A stretch of DNA of 64,000 nt. It comes from Sediminivirga luteola (GTDB lineage Bacteria; Actinomycetota; Actinomycetes; Actinomycetales; Brevibacteriaceae). The number at the start of each line of letters is the position of its first letter. The stretch's first letter is position 1. The notes under the pieces were generated by a model. It searched no databases and had not been told where the DNA came from. It was given only the letters and a program-made list of their open reading frames with translations. Location of the stretch: positions 62,001 to 126,000 of the forward strand of contig NZ_BMFY01000002.1 in NCBI RefSeq assembly GCF_014639315.1, in the 5' to 3' direction. Positions 26,083 through 34,482 of this stretch are shown in pieces. Both the position numbers and the translations under genes were made by a program.

Positions 26083-27440
26083 GCACTCAACCCGCACCCG
26101 TCCACGACACGGCCAAGGCCCGCAAAGCCGGGCTTGCCGCCTTCGTGGGCACCACCATCGAGTGGTTCGACTTCTACATCTACGCCACCGCCGCCGCGCT
26201 GGTCTTCGGTCACGTGTTCTTCCCCGAGGCCGACCGGCTCGTCGGCATCGCCGCGGCCTTCGGCACCTATGCGGTCGGGTTCTTCTTCCGGCCGCTCGGC
26301 GGCATCCTCTTCGGGCACATCGGCGACCGCTTCGGCCGCCGTCCGGCACTGGTCATGACCCTGGTGCTGATGGGCGCCGCCACGTTCATGGTGGGCCTGC
26401 TGCCGACCTACGCGCAGATCGGCGCCTGGGCGGCCGTGCTCCTGGTGGCGCTGCGGGCGCTGCAGGGCATCGCCGTGGGCGGCGAATGGGGCGGCGCGGT
26501 CCTGATGTCCGTCGAGCACGCCCCGGAGAAGTCCAAGACCTTCTACGGCGGTTTCCCGCAGCTGGGCAATCCGGCCGGCGCGCTGCTGGCCACCGGCTCG
26601 TTCAGCCTGATCTCCCTCGGCGGCGACGACTTCCTGCTCGACTGGGGCTGGCGGATTCCCTTCATCGCCTCCATCGTCCTGATCGCGATCGGGTTCTGGA
26701 TCCGGTTCCGGGTCGAGGAGTCTCCCGTCTTCGAGGACGACGCGAAGACCGCGGCCGGCGCCGATGAGACGGCCGTCGCCGGGGCCGGCGAGAAAGCCGC
26801 GAACAAGGCAGCCGAGGAGGTGCCGGTGATGTTCGCGCTGCGCCGCAACTGGCTGCCGATCCTGATCGGCATGGGTGCCATCCCCGTCGCCACCGGCGGC
26901 TACTACCTCACCACCACCTTCGCCCAGGCCTACGCCACCGGCCCCGAGGTCGGCGTGCCCACCACGCTCATCCTCAACGCCATGACCCTGGCCTCGTTCC
27001 TGGAGCTGCTGGCGACCCTCCCGATGGCGGCGCTGGGCGACAAGATCGGCCGGCGCCGGACCATCAACCTGGGCGTCATCTCCACCGGCATCCTGATCGC
27101 CCCGCTGTTCCTGTCGTTCTCCACCGGCAACACGGTGCTGATCTTCGTGCTGGTGTGCGCCGTGCGCCTGACCATGTCCGCGACCTACGCCCCCACCGCC
27201 ACCTTCATGTCACAGCTGTTCGTGCCACGTGCCCGCTACACCAGCGTGTCGCTGTCCTACGGCATCGGCGTGGCCATCTACGGCGGTCTGGCGCCGGTGA
27301 CCGCCACCTTCCTCTACGACGCGACCGGCACCATCTGGGCCGTGGTGGCGCTGTTCCTGGTGTTCGCGGCTCTCAATGTCGCCTGCGTGGCCCTGGCGCC
27401 GCAGCTGCGCGATGACGAGCCGGCGGAGGCGAGCCGATGA
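26079..27440 (+). CDS. MFS transporter, metabolite:H+ symporter (MHS) type
   Basis: A 453-residue 12-helix permease of the MHS branch of the major facilitator superfamily (ShiA, ProP and KgtP relatives), which imports organic acids or zwitterions with protons. The first helix TIEWFDFYIYATAAALVFG and GHIGDRFGRRPAL loop are characteristic. A central loop of about 45 residues (around 215-260) is rich in Ala/Glu. The start ATG overlaps the amidohydrolase stop (ATGA), and its own stop overlaps the next gene the same way. Most likely it brings in the substrate of this operon. Confidence 0.92.
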   Translation: MSTQPAPVHDTAKARKAGLAAFVGTTIEWFDFYIYATAAALVFGHVFFPEADRLVGIAAAFGTYAVGFFFRPLGGILFGHIGDRFGRRPALVMTLVLMGAATFMVGLLPTYAQIGAWAAVLLVALRALQGIAVGGEWGGAVLMSVEHAPEKSKTFYGGFPQLGNPAGALLATGSFSLISLGGDDFLLDWGWRIPFIASIVLIAIGFWIRFRVEESPVFEDDAKTAAGADETAVAGAGEKAANKAAEEVPVMFALRRNWLPILIGMGAIPVATGGYYLTTTFAQAYATGPEVGVPTTLILNAMTLASFLELLATLPMAALGDKIGRRRTINLGVISTGILIAPLFLSFSTGNTVLIFVLVCAVRLTMSATYAPTATFMSQLFVPRARYTSVSLSYGIGVAIYGGLAPVTATFLYDATGTIWAVVALFLVFAALNVACVALAPQLRDDEPAEASR

Positions 27441-29116
27441 GTGCCCTCCCCCAGGGACGGATCCGGGAGTACATCGACTCGCTGGGACCTGCCCAGCGCA
27501 CCGGCGGCCTGGCCGTCATCGCGGCCCTGGCACGGCACGGCGCCCAGATGGCCTTCGGGATCCCCGGCACCCACAACCTGGAGTTCTACCGCCACCTGGA
27601 ACCGCTGGGCATCCGCGCGGTCACCCCGCGGCACGAGCAGGGCGCCGGCTACGCGGCCGACGGCTACTACCAGGTGACCGGACGCCCCGGCGTGGTGATC
27701 ACCACCTCCGGTCCGGGCCTGACGAACGCCATCACCGCCGCGGCCACCGCCTATGCGGAGTCCCGGCCGATGGTGCTCATCTCTCCCGGCATGCCGCTGG
27801 GCACGGAGGGCCAGGACATGGGCCAGCTCCACGAGACGAAGGACTCCTCCGGCGCGCTGTCCCGCCTCCTGGTGTGGTCCCGCCGGGTGCGCACCGCCGA
27901 GGCCGCCGCGCAGGCCGTCGTGGACGCCTTCGAGGAGTTCGGCCGCAAACGGCCGGGGCCGGTGCACATCGAGGTGCCCTTGGACGTGCTCGAGGGGCCG
28001 TGGCTGAGCGAGCTGCCCGAACCGGCGGTGCTGCCCGAGCCGGTCGTCGCACCGGCTCCGGTCGTGGAGGCCGCGGAGCTGCTGCGCGCCGCGCAGACGC
28101 CGATGATCGTGGCCGGCGGCGGCGCCAGGGGCGCGGCGGCCGAGCTGCGCACCGTGGCCGAGCGGCTGGGCGCGCCCGTGGCGACCACGGCCAACGGCAA
28201 GGGCGTCCTGCCGGAAGACCATCCGCTGAGCCTGGGCGCGAATGTGCGCTTGGCCTCCGTCCAGGACGCCTCGCGGGAGGCGGATGTCCTGCTGGTGATC
28301 GGCTCGGAACTGGCCGACTCCGATCTGTGGGGAGGGCGCATCGGCGCCCATCCCGGGCAGCGCGGGCCGCGGGTGATCCGCATCGACATCGACCCTGATC
28401 AGATGCACAAGAATCTGCGCTCCGATGTGCTGTTGTGCACGGACGCGCAGGCGGGGCTGCGGGCCGTTCTCGACCAGCTGGGCGAGACCGCGGCGCAGTC
28501 GCCCTCCGATGATGCCGGGTCCGGCCCGGCCGGCCGCGCCGCCTCCCTGCGGCAGCGCATGGCCGGCGACTTCGATCTGGACGGCATCCTGCCGGAGATC
28601 ACCCGGATCGTGCAGGAAGCCGCCGGGGACGATGTCGTGATCGCCGGGGACTCCTCCCAGGTGACCTATGACGGCACAGTGCACGCCCTCGTCGCCCGCG
28701 GTTGCGGCCAGCTGCTGTACATGCCCGGCTACGCCACCCTGGGATACGGGCTGCCGGCCGCCATCGGCGCCAAGCTGGGCGCCCCGGAGCGTCCCGTCGC
28801 GGCGATCGTGGGCGACGGCGCGGCGATGTTCGCGGTGCAGGAGATCATGACGGCGGTGGAGCTGGAACTGCCGGTGCTGTTCCTCGTGGTGGACAACGGC
28901 GGTTACAAGGAGATCGAGGCGCAGATGGACGAGCGGGACATCCCGCATATCGGGGTGCGCTTGCGCCGGCCCGACTTCGCCGCACTCGGCACCGCCATGG
29001 GCGCCCGCGGGGTCGCCCTGAGCGCAGCGGCACCGCAGTGGCGCGAGCAGCTCGATACCGCGGTGCGGGGAGCCTTCGCCGCAGACGGGCCCACGGTGCT
29101 GGGCTTGACCCTGTAG
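27437..29116 (+). CDS. thiamine diphosphate-dependent enzyme (acetolactate synthase/benzoylformate decarboxylase type)
   Basis: A 559-residue ThDP enzyme of the three-domain POX/AHAS family. Residues about 30-190 hold the Pyr domain with the cofactor-activating Glu (TPRHEQGAGYAADGYY), followed by the central domain and the PP domain with GDGAAMFAVQEIMTA...VDNGG, the metal/diphosphate motif. No regulatory subunit gene is nearby, so housekeeping acetolactate synthase is unlikely; a 2-oxo acid decarboxylase or carboligase serving the amidohydrolase pathway fits better. The reaction is inferred only at family level. Last gene of the operon; a hairpin follows the stop. Confidence 0.88.
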   Translation: MSALPQGRIREYIDSLGPAQRTGGLAVIAALARHGAQMAFGIPGTHNLEFYRHLEPLGIRAVTPRHEQGAGYAADGYYQVTGRPGVVITTSGPGLTNAITAAATAYAESRPMVLISPGMPLGTEGQDMGQLHETKDSSGALSRLLVWSRRVRTAEAAAQAVVDAFEEFGRKRPGPVHIEVPLDVLEGPWLSELPEPAVLPEPVVAPAPVVEAAELLRAAQTPMIVAGGGARGAAAELRTVAERLGAPVATTANGKGVLPEDHPLSLGANVRLASVQDASREADVLLVIGSELADSDLWGGRIGAHPGQRGPRVIRIDIDPDQMHKNLRSDVLLCTDAQAGLRAVLDQLGETAAQSPSDDAGSGPAGRAASLRQRMAGDFDLDGILPEITRIVQEAAGDDVVIAGDSSQVTYDGTVHALVARGCGQLLYMPGYATLGYGLPAAIGAKLGAPERPVAAIVGDGAAMFAVQEIMTAVELELPVLFLVVDNGGYKEIEAQMDERDIPHIGVRLRRPDFAALGTAMGARGVALSAAAPQWREQLDTAVRGAFAADGPTVLGLTL

Positions 29117-29134
29117 AACGATCAGGTCCACGAT

Positions 29135-29151
29135 GGCCCCGTCACGGGGCC
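29135..29151 (+). terminator. hairpin terminator after ThDP enzyme gene
   Basis: GGCCCCG (29135-29141) and CGGGGCC (29145-29151) with a three-base loop, 19 bases after the stop of the ThDP enzyme gene, ending in GTTC. It separates the operon from zur. Confidence 0.7.
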
Positions 29152-29214
29152 GTTCCCATGAACGCGGCCTTATATACTGGGGCTTCGCTCTCAAGGCAGT
29201 GATGTGGAGGTTCG

Positions 29215-29685
29215 ATGAGCGGCATGCAGGCGCCCGCCGGCGACAGTCCGGGCGGCCCGTCCGGCCAGCCGAACGCACCGGCGGCGCGGCGCACCGCGCA
29301 GAAGGAGGCCATCCGCGCCGAGCTGAGCACCCTGGACGAGTTCGTCTCCGCACGGGATCTGCACCGCCGGCTCGAGGACGCCGAGGTGAGCGTCGGCGTG
29401 GCGACGGTATACCGGCAGCTCAACCGCCTCGCCGAGCAGGGCGAGGTCGACGTCATCTCGAATCCCGAAGGCGAGCGCCTGTACCGCGCCTGCGCCAGCT
29501 CGGACCATCACCATCACCTCGTCTGCCGCTACTGCGGCAAGGCGGTGGAGATCGAGCCTCCGGCGGAGCAGTGGCTCAAGGACATCAGCGAGCGGCACGG
29601 CTTCTCCTCCATCAGCCACACGATCGAGGTGTTCGGCGTCTGCGGCGACTGCAGTGCCCACCAGGACCGCGCCGCCGGCTCATGA
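29215..29685 (+). CDS. zur: Fur-family zinc uptake regulator (Zur-like)
   Basis: A 156-residue Fur-family metalloregulator. An N-terminal Pro/Ala-rich extension of about 25 residues precedes the winged helix (TAQKEAIRAELSTLDEFVSARDLHRRLEDAEVSVGVATVYRQLNRL). The dimerisation domain has the His cluster SDHHHHLVCRYCGK and a second CGDC pair, the structural zinc site. FSSISHTIEVFGVCGDC is more Zur-like than Fur-like, and a zinc importer lies 4 kb away. GGAGG precedes the ATG, and TATACT at 29173-29178 may be the -10 box. The stop overlaps the MOSC gene (ATGA). Confidence 0.85.
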   Translation: MSGMQAPAGDSPGGPSGQPNAPAARRTAQKEAIRAELSTLDEFVSARDLHRRLEDAEVSVGVATVYRQLNRLAEQGEVDVISNPEGERLYRACASSDHHHHLVCRYCGKAVEIEPPAEQWLKDISERHGFSSISHTIEVFGVCGDCSAHQDRAAGS

Positions 29686-30338
29686 CCGGGCGGCTGCTCT
29701 CCCTCAACGTCGGGACTGCACGACCGGATCCCGCCCGTCCGGGCGAGCACACCGGGATCACGAAGGAGCGCGTGCCCCGCGCCGTGGTCGCAGCTCCCGG
29801 CGTGGCCAAGGGTCCCAGCGGAGTGGCCGGCGACTTCATCGGGGACGTGGCTCATCACGGCGGCGATCTGCAGGCGGTCTACGCCTACGCCGCGGAGGAT
29901 TATGCTTTCTGGTCCGGCGAGCTGGGCGAGGCGGTGCCGCACGGCACGTTCGGGGAGAACCTCACGACCGCGGGCCTGGATCCCAGCCACGCGCTGATCG
30001 GTGAACGGTGGACGCTGGGTCCGGTGGTGCTGGAAGTGACCGGCCCGCGGGTGCCCTGCGCGACGTTCGCCAAGCGGATGGGCGTGCGCGGATGGGTCAA
30101 GCGCTTCACGGCGGAGAACCGCACGGGCGCGTACTTCCGCGTGCTGGAGCCCGGCACGATCGAGGCGGGGTCTCCGGTGGAGGTCGAACGGCCCGGCGGG
30201 CACACGATTACCGTGGACCGCGTGTTCCTCGCGCTGATGGGAGATCTGGAAGCCGCCGATGCCTGCCTGGACGCCGGTGTGCTGCCGGAGGCCATCGCGC
30301 AGAAGATCGCTCGGAAAGCGGCGCGCCGCCGGCGGTGA
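29682..30338 (+). CDS. MOSC domain protein (YiiM-like)
   Basis: A 218-residue protein with a MOSC domain, the fold of molybdenum cofactor sulfurases and of YiiM, which takes part in detoxifying hydroxylated purines. Visible: LLSLNVGTARPD near the start, GDFIGDVAHHGGDLQAVYAYA, FGENLTT and the conserved PRVPCATFAKRM with the putative Moco-ligand cysteine, then a basic C-terminus with a YiiM-like tail. It is translationally coupled to zur by an ATGA overlap. A connection of molybdenum chemistry with zinc control is not established; simple co-transcription may be enough to explain it. Confidence 0.85.
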   Translation: MTGRLLSLNVGTARPDPARPGEHTGITKERVPRAVVAAPGVAKGPSGVAGDFIGDVAHHGGDLQAVYAYAAEDYAFWSGELGEAVPHGTFGENLTTAGLDPSHALIGERWTLGPVVLEVTGPRVPCATFAKRMGVRGWVKRFTAENRTGAYFRVLEPGTIEAGSPVEVERPGGHTITVDRVFLALMGDLEAADACLDAGVLPEAIAQKIARKAARRRR

Positions 30339-30486
30339 GCCGCGCCTCAGGGTGACCAGCCGTCGGGCGCCGCGACTGGCGACTCCGTGAATCTCCAGGT
30401 ACGAGCCCACAGTGATCCCTGGACGCGGAGTAACGCAGAAGTGAACCAATTTTGGCGCGCTACAATGGCATTAATGAGACGATCGA

Positions 30487-30560
30487 CCGTAGGTGCGTGA
30501 AACTACGGACTGTGCGAAATCTTCGGATTTTACAACCATCGACTACGCCCCTCGGTTGAT
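30487..30560 (+). ncRNA. possible structured 5' leader of the small membrane protein
   Basis: Three successive stems precede the small membrane gene: CCGTAG/CTACGG (30487-30492 with 30503-30508), AAATC/GATTT closing a TTCG loop (30517-30530), and ATCGAC/GTTGAT (30538-30543 with 30555-30560). A TACAAT hexamer near 30460 could be the -10 box. This may be a regulatory leader; no known riboswitch class is recognised. Confidence 0.35.
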
Positions 30561-30596
30561 ACCGGAAAATTTCATTGCAAGCAAAACGGAAGTGCT

Positions 30597-30941
30597 ATGG
30601 AATCTCCAAAACGGCAGCAGGACGCACGATTAGTCCGTCTCGCTATTTTACGTCTTGCATATGTGGGAATTACGCTTCTTTGCTGCTTACCGCTATTGTT
30701 AATATGGTACGCAGGAGAACTCAGCCCCCTCTCTAGCGACTCTGTGGAATTGAGTATCGGAAGATTCCTTGGAATTTATGCACTGGTGGCAGTCGCCGCC
30801 ACCGTCGCCCTGCTGCCACCGGTGCGCAACAAGATCTCAATAACCTACAGAGTTCTGACCGATTGCGCCGCGATCTTGGTCACCGCTCCCGTCATCATCT
30901 TTAATTTGTGGTACTTCTACATTATTACTTTTCAGTACTGA
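30597..30941 (+). CDS. small hydrophobic membrane protein in an AT-rich islet
   Basis: A 114-residue protein with three hydrophobic segments (VGITLLCCLPLLLIWYAG, FLGIYALVAVAATVALL and AAILVTAPVIIFNLWYFYIITF). I do not recognise it. Codon use differs from neighbours: many A/T third positions (ttt, tta, att), and the whole stretch from about 30430 to 30960 is clearly lower in GC than the rest of the window, which suggests horizontal gain. The ribosome site (GGAA) is weak. It lies between the zur-MOSC pair and a lipoprotein gene in the opposite direction. Confidence 0.6.
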   Translation: MESPKRQQDARLVRLAILRLAYVGITLLCCLPLLLIWYAGELSPLSSDSVELSIGRFLGIYALVAVAATVALLPPVRNKISITYRVLTDCAAILVTAPVIIFNLWYFYIITFQY

Positions 30942-31086
30942 ATCACTGAAGGGTTCCGCCAGTGGGCGTTGAGGGGCGAGAACGCGTCGGGCATACGAAT
31001 CAGGCACAACCCAGATAGAGGAAGAGCCATCCTACGCCACCTCCTCCCATGAAGTGACCGCGCACACTCTGGCAGCGTCCGTCGTT

Positions 31087-31815
31087 CTAGTTGCCCCGGT
31101 TCTCGTAGTAGAACTCCAGGTAATGGAATGCTGCGGCCATCGTCGCGCCTTCCCACGACAAATCGGTCGCGGGAGGGCGTTTCACATAACGCCCGTCGGC
31201 GCGACCTTCAATATTCGTGTCGAGAATCCTCAGTTGCACGTTCACTTCGTCCTCGCGCGAGAAGAACGGCTCATCCGCACTGACTTCCCAGACACCGGCG
31301 GCATCGAACTGGCCGGTACTTTCTTCCATGCCGATGTAGGTGATCTCCACGTCAAGGGGCTCCCCGCAGATCTGGTACGTCTTGTCTCGCTCGATCGGCG
31401 TGAGGCTGATGTCTTCTAGGTGGTCGGGCTCGAACCACTCGGAATAAGTCTCGTCCAGCGACACCACAAGGAGTGCGCGGCGAGGGTCAGTTTCCTCCGA
31501 GTATTCGTCATAGCGGTCATGATAGGTGACATCAGCCATGTCCGGATCGCCCGCGAAGATCGGGGTGAGGCTAGGGTTTACGAACCCGCGAGGAGTCATC
31601 ACCCGGTTCTCCAGCGACCGCCATGGTTCCGGACACACACCGGGTGGCGTGGTGGCGAACGGATTCGCCTGGGGCGTGTGGGTGTCGATCTCCTTTTCGG
31701 CCGGTGCGGTCTCGTAGGGGTCTTCGAGAAGGGAGCAACCACTGAGGGTAAAGCCAGCCGCAAGGGCTGCCGCCGCAAGTCCGAGTGCACGCCAGCCTGG
31801 GAAGATGCGGGACAT
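31087..31815 (-). CDS. putative secreted lipoprotein of unknown function
   Basis: A 242-residue lipoprotein. A signal peptide with lipobox (LAAGFTLSGC, Cys near residue 25) is followed by a Glu/Asp-rich mature domain with no family that I recognise. Features: EPWRSLENRVMTPRGFVNPSLTPIFAGDPDMADVTYHDRYDEYSEETDPRRALLVVSLDETY in the first half, and a C-terminal YKR-rich stretch ending in FHYLEFYYENRGN. ATG 31815 is taken as start with GGAG ten bases before; an upstream in-frame extension would not carry a signal peptide. Possible surface or binding role only. Confidence 0.7.
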   Translation of the reverse strand: MSRIFPGWRALGLAAAALAAGFTLSGCSLLEDPYETAPAEKEIDTHTPQANPFATTPPGVCPEPWRSLENRVMTPRGFVNPSLTPIFAGDPDMADVTYHDRYDEYSEETDPRRALLVVSLDETYSEWFEPDHLEDISLTPIERDKTYQICGEPLDVEITYIGMEESTGQFDAAGVWEVSADEPFFSREDEVNVQLRILDTNIEGRADGRYVKRPPATDLSWEGATMAAAFHYLEFYYENRGN

Positions 31816-32012
31816 CGGTTTCACAGCTCCGAGTGTAGGCCCAGGTGCTCTAGGCCTATCCCACGATCTGGCCGGTCTGACCCGCAAGCCCACACCGTGC
31901 AGGGCGGTACGACCGCGTTTTCGGCGCTATCCGTACGGCACGGGTGGAGAACAGACGAGCGCTTCGCCCGGCACGGTCGCGTCTTCCGCCGCAGAGTCCG
32001 GACAACAGGCGC

Positions 32013-32040
32013 GGTGCGCGGCAACGCTGTGCCGCGCACC
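32013..32040 (-). terminator. terminator of the DEAD-box helicase gene
   Basis: GGTGCGCGGCA (32013-32023) pairs perfectly with TGCCGCGCACC (32030-32040), just past the helicase stop on the minus strand. Confidence 0.75.
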
Positions 32041-32046
32041 GGCTGA

Positions 32047-33480
32047 TCAGCCCTGGCGGGAGCCCGAGGGCCGGCGGCGACGCCGGTTGCGGGAGCGCCC
32101 GCCGCCGGAGCCGGCTCCGCCACCCGGATTCGACGGCGCATGCGATGCCGCACCTGCCGGGGTCTCCGCCGCGCGGCCGTTCGCCGAGGCGTTCTGCGAG
32201 CCACCACGGCCACGGCCGGAGCGCCTGCCACCGCGTCCGCCGCCCGAGCGCGGCGCGCGGGCCGCGGGGGCCTGCACCGGAGCCGAGGGAGGCGTCCAGC
32301 CGCCCTCGACGGTCTCCCGGTCGCCCGGTGCCAGTTCAGCGAGCACCGGATGATCCGGGCCGCCGATGCGGGTCACGGTCGGGCTGATGCCCGCCGCACG
32401 GGTCAGTGCGCGCACATCGCGTACCTGGTCGTCCGTCATGAGGGTCACCACGGTGCCGGCGGCACCGGCGCGGGCGGTGCGACCGGAACGATGCAGGTAG
32501 GCCTTGTGCTCGGTGGGCGGATCAGCGTGAATCACGAGGGCCACATCGTCGACGTGAATCCCGCGGGCCGCGATGTCGGTTGCCACCAGCGTCGCCGCGG
32601 CGCCGCTGTGGAACGCGTCGAGGTTCCGGGTGCGGGCGTTCTGCGAGAGATTGCCGTGCAGTTCCACCGCCGGGACGCCGCTGCGGTTGAGCTGGCGGGC
32701 CAGGCCCTTGGCCCCGTACTTGGTCCGGGTGAAGACCACGGTGCGGCCGGGTGCGCTGGCCAGGTCTACCAGGACCGGGAGCCGCTGCTCGCGGCCCAGG
32801 TGAAGCACGTGGTGGTCCATGGTGGCCACGGGCGACTGCGCGGAGTCCGCCTCGTGGGTGACCGGCGAGTGCAGGTAGCGCTTGACCAGCTTGTCCACGC
32901 CGCTGTCCAGCGTGGCGGAGAACAGCAGTCGCTGGGCGTCGCGCGGGGTGGTGTCCAGCACGCGCCGCACCACGGGAAGGAAGCCGAGGTCGGCCATGTG
33001 GTCGGCCTCGTCCAGGATGGTGATCTCGACATCGCCCAGATCGCAGTGGCCCTGGGAGATGAGGTCTTCCAGACGGCCCGGGCAGGCGAGCACCACATCA
33101 GCGCCGCGGCGCAGCCCCGCCACCTGCGGGTTCTGGCCGACACCGCCGAATACGGTCTGCGTGCGCAGGCCGGTGGCCTCGGCCAGGGGCTTCAGGGACG
33201 CTTCGATCTGGCCGACGAGCTCACGCGTCGGGGCCAGGATGAGCGCGCGGGGGCGGCCAGGCCGCGCCTTCGTCGCGCTGGCTTCCAGCCGGGCGACGAG
33301 CGGCAGCAGGAAGGCGTAGGTCTTACCGGATCCGGTGCGGCCACGGCCGAGCACATCGCGCCCGGCGAGGGAGTCCGGCAGCGTCGCCGCCTGGATCGGT
33401 GTGGGCACCGTGATGCCCTGGGCGGTCAGAGGGTCGATAAGGGCAGAGGGCAGACCGAAGTCCGCGAAAGAAGAAGACAC
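32047..33480 (-). CDS. DEAD-box RNA helicase with basic C-terminal tail
   Basis: A 477-residue ATP-dependent RNA helicase. Q motif FADFGLPSALIDPLTAQGITVPTPIQ, motif I GRTGSGKT, motif II DEAD in ILDEADHMADLG, motif III SAT, RecA domain 2 with TDIAARGIHVDD and motif VI HRSGRTARAG. The last 100 residues are Gly/Ser/Arg-rich (RSGGGRGGRRSGRGRGG) and should bind RNA. Such helicases act in ribosome assembly or cold-stress RNA remodelling. The GTG at 33480 (SSSFADFG) is my preferred start; an in-frame ATG 32 codons upstream gives a non-homologous extension. Confidence 0.93.
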   Translation of the reverse strand: MSSSFADFGLPSALIDPLTAQGITVPTPIQAATLPDSLAGRDVLGRGRTGSGKTYAFLLPLVARLEASATKARPGRPRALILAPTRELVGQIEASLKPLAEATGLRTQTVFGGVGQNPQVAGLRRGADVVLACPGRLEDLISQGHCDLGDVEITILDEADHMADLGFLPVVRRVLDTTPRDAQRLLFSATLDSGVDKLVKRYLHSPVTHEADSAQSPVATMDHHVLHLGREQRLPVLVDLASAPGRTVVFTRTKYGAKGLARQLNRSGVPAVELHGNLSQNARTRNLDAFHSGAAATLVATDIAARGIHVDDVALVIHADPPTEHKAYLHRSGRTARAGAAGTVVTLMTDDQVRDVRALTRAAGISPTVTRIGGPDHPVLAELAPGDRETVEGGWTPPSAPVQAPAARAPRSGGGRGGRRSGRGRGGSQNASANGRAAETPAGAASHAPSNPGGGAGSGGGRSRNRRRRRPSGSRQG

Positions 33481-33712
33481 GTACCAGCTCACTGTGGCTT
33501 GGGGATGTCTCGCCACGATGAGGCGGGGAACGATGTCCCCGGCGGCGGAGCGAGGCAAGACTGAACGCATCCGCACCTTAAGCGTACGCGCTTTCCGCGG
33601 CGGCGGCTAATGACGGGTGCGATTCACCAGGAACCAGGACGTGATCCCGCCGGCGATCCCGGGCCGCGGTACTTCCGGACGGGCACGTATAGCAGAACTG
33701 ACGGCAAGCGGG

Positions 33713-34453
33713 TCAGCGACTCGCTCCGGCGGGGCCGCGCCGGCCGGCATGCTCCCCTGACGCCCGGGACGCTGTCATCGCGCCCGTTGCCGAGGAAGGC
33801 CCGGCCGCAGCCCCCGGCGGGCCCTCGTGCAGGAGAGCTCCGCGGCTGAGATGCAGCACGTGATCGGCCTGCCGCGCCTGATCCCGCTCGTGGGTGGCGA
33901 TCACGATGGTCGCGCCGTCGGCCCGGGCGTCCTGCACTGCTCCGGCGATGTATTCCGACGCCCGCACATCAACCGACGCGAGCGGCTCGTCCAGCAGGAT
34001 CAGCGCGGCGCGCTGCGCCAGTCCCTGCGCCACGAGGGCACGCTGACGCTGTCCGCCCGAGAGCGTTCCCAGCTGCCGGCCGGCAAGCTCGCTGAGCCCC
34101 AGGCGCGCCATCGCCTCGTCGACGATCTGGTGGTCTTCCCGGCGCAGTCGGCCCCATGCGCCGCGCCGGCGCCAGCGGCCCATCTCCACGGTCTGCCGCA
34201 CGGTGATGGGAAGAGAATCGGGAACCGCGCTGCGCTGAACCACGAAGGCGATGTCCTCCGGCAGGTTCCTGATCTGACCGCCGGCCAGCGGCAGGACCCC
34301 GGCCAACGCCGCCAGCAGGGTCGATTTTCCCGAGCCGTTCGGCCCCACCAGCGCCGTCACCCTGCCCGCCGGCAATGTCGCTGTGACGTGGTCGAGGGCG
34401 AGTTGCCGCCGGTACCGGCAGCTGACGTCCGAGAGTTCGATCGCGTTCACCAC
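33713..34453 (-). CDS. aztA: zinc ABC transporter ATP-binding protein (AztA-like)
   Basis: A 246-residue ABC ATPase of the metal-importing type (ZnuC/AztA). Walker A GPNGSGKST (about residues 38-46), Q-loop FVVQRSAVP, signature LSGGQRQRAL, Walker B ALILLDEP and the H-loop THERD. It is divergent from the permease, with only 29 bases between start codons, and no Shine-Dalgarno site is seen before the GTG-GTG start, so the mRNA is probably leaderless. The last 35 residues are Ala/Gly/Ser-rich and non-conserved. It energises the import system with AztB and AztC. Confidence 0.88.
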   Translation of the reverse strand: MVNAIELSDVSCRYRRQLALDHVTATLPAGRVTALVGPNGSGKSTLLAALAGVLPLAGGQIRNLPEDIAFVVQRSAVPDSLPITVRQTVEMGRWRRRGAWGRLRREDHQIVDEAMARLGLSELAGRQLGTLSGGQRQRALVAQGLAQRAALILLDEPLASVDVRASEYIAGAVQDARADGATIVIATHERDQARQADHVLHLSRGALLHEGPPGAAAGPSSATGAMTASRASGEHAGRRGPAGASR

Positions 34454-34463
34454 CGCTTAATAA

Positions 34464-34478
34464 TAACCGTTACTGTTA
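34464..34478. promoter_or_regulatory. palindrome in the azt divergent promoter, likely Zur box
   Basis: TAACCGTTACTGTTA is a 7-1-7 palindrome with one mismatched pair. It lies in the 29-base gap between the aztA and aztB start codons, so a bound regulator would block both promoters. The shape matches Fur-family boxes, and Zur is encoded 5 kb away; the exact consensus was not tested. Confidence 0.6.
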
Positions 34479-34482
34479 TCCG

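Noticed and set aside
29133-29681. Upstream extension of the MOSC protein through zur
   Set aside because: It would lie in another frame across zur, which has clear Fur-family motifs; the ATGA overlap gives the natural start.
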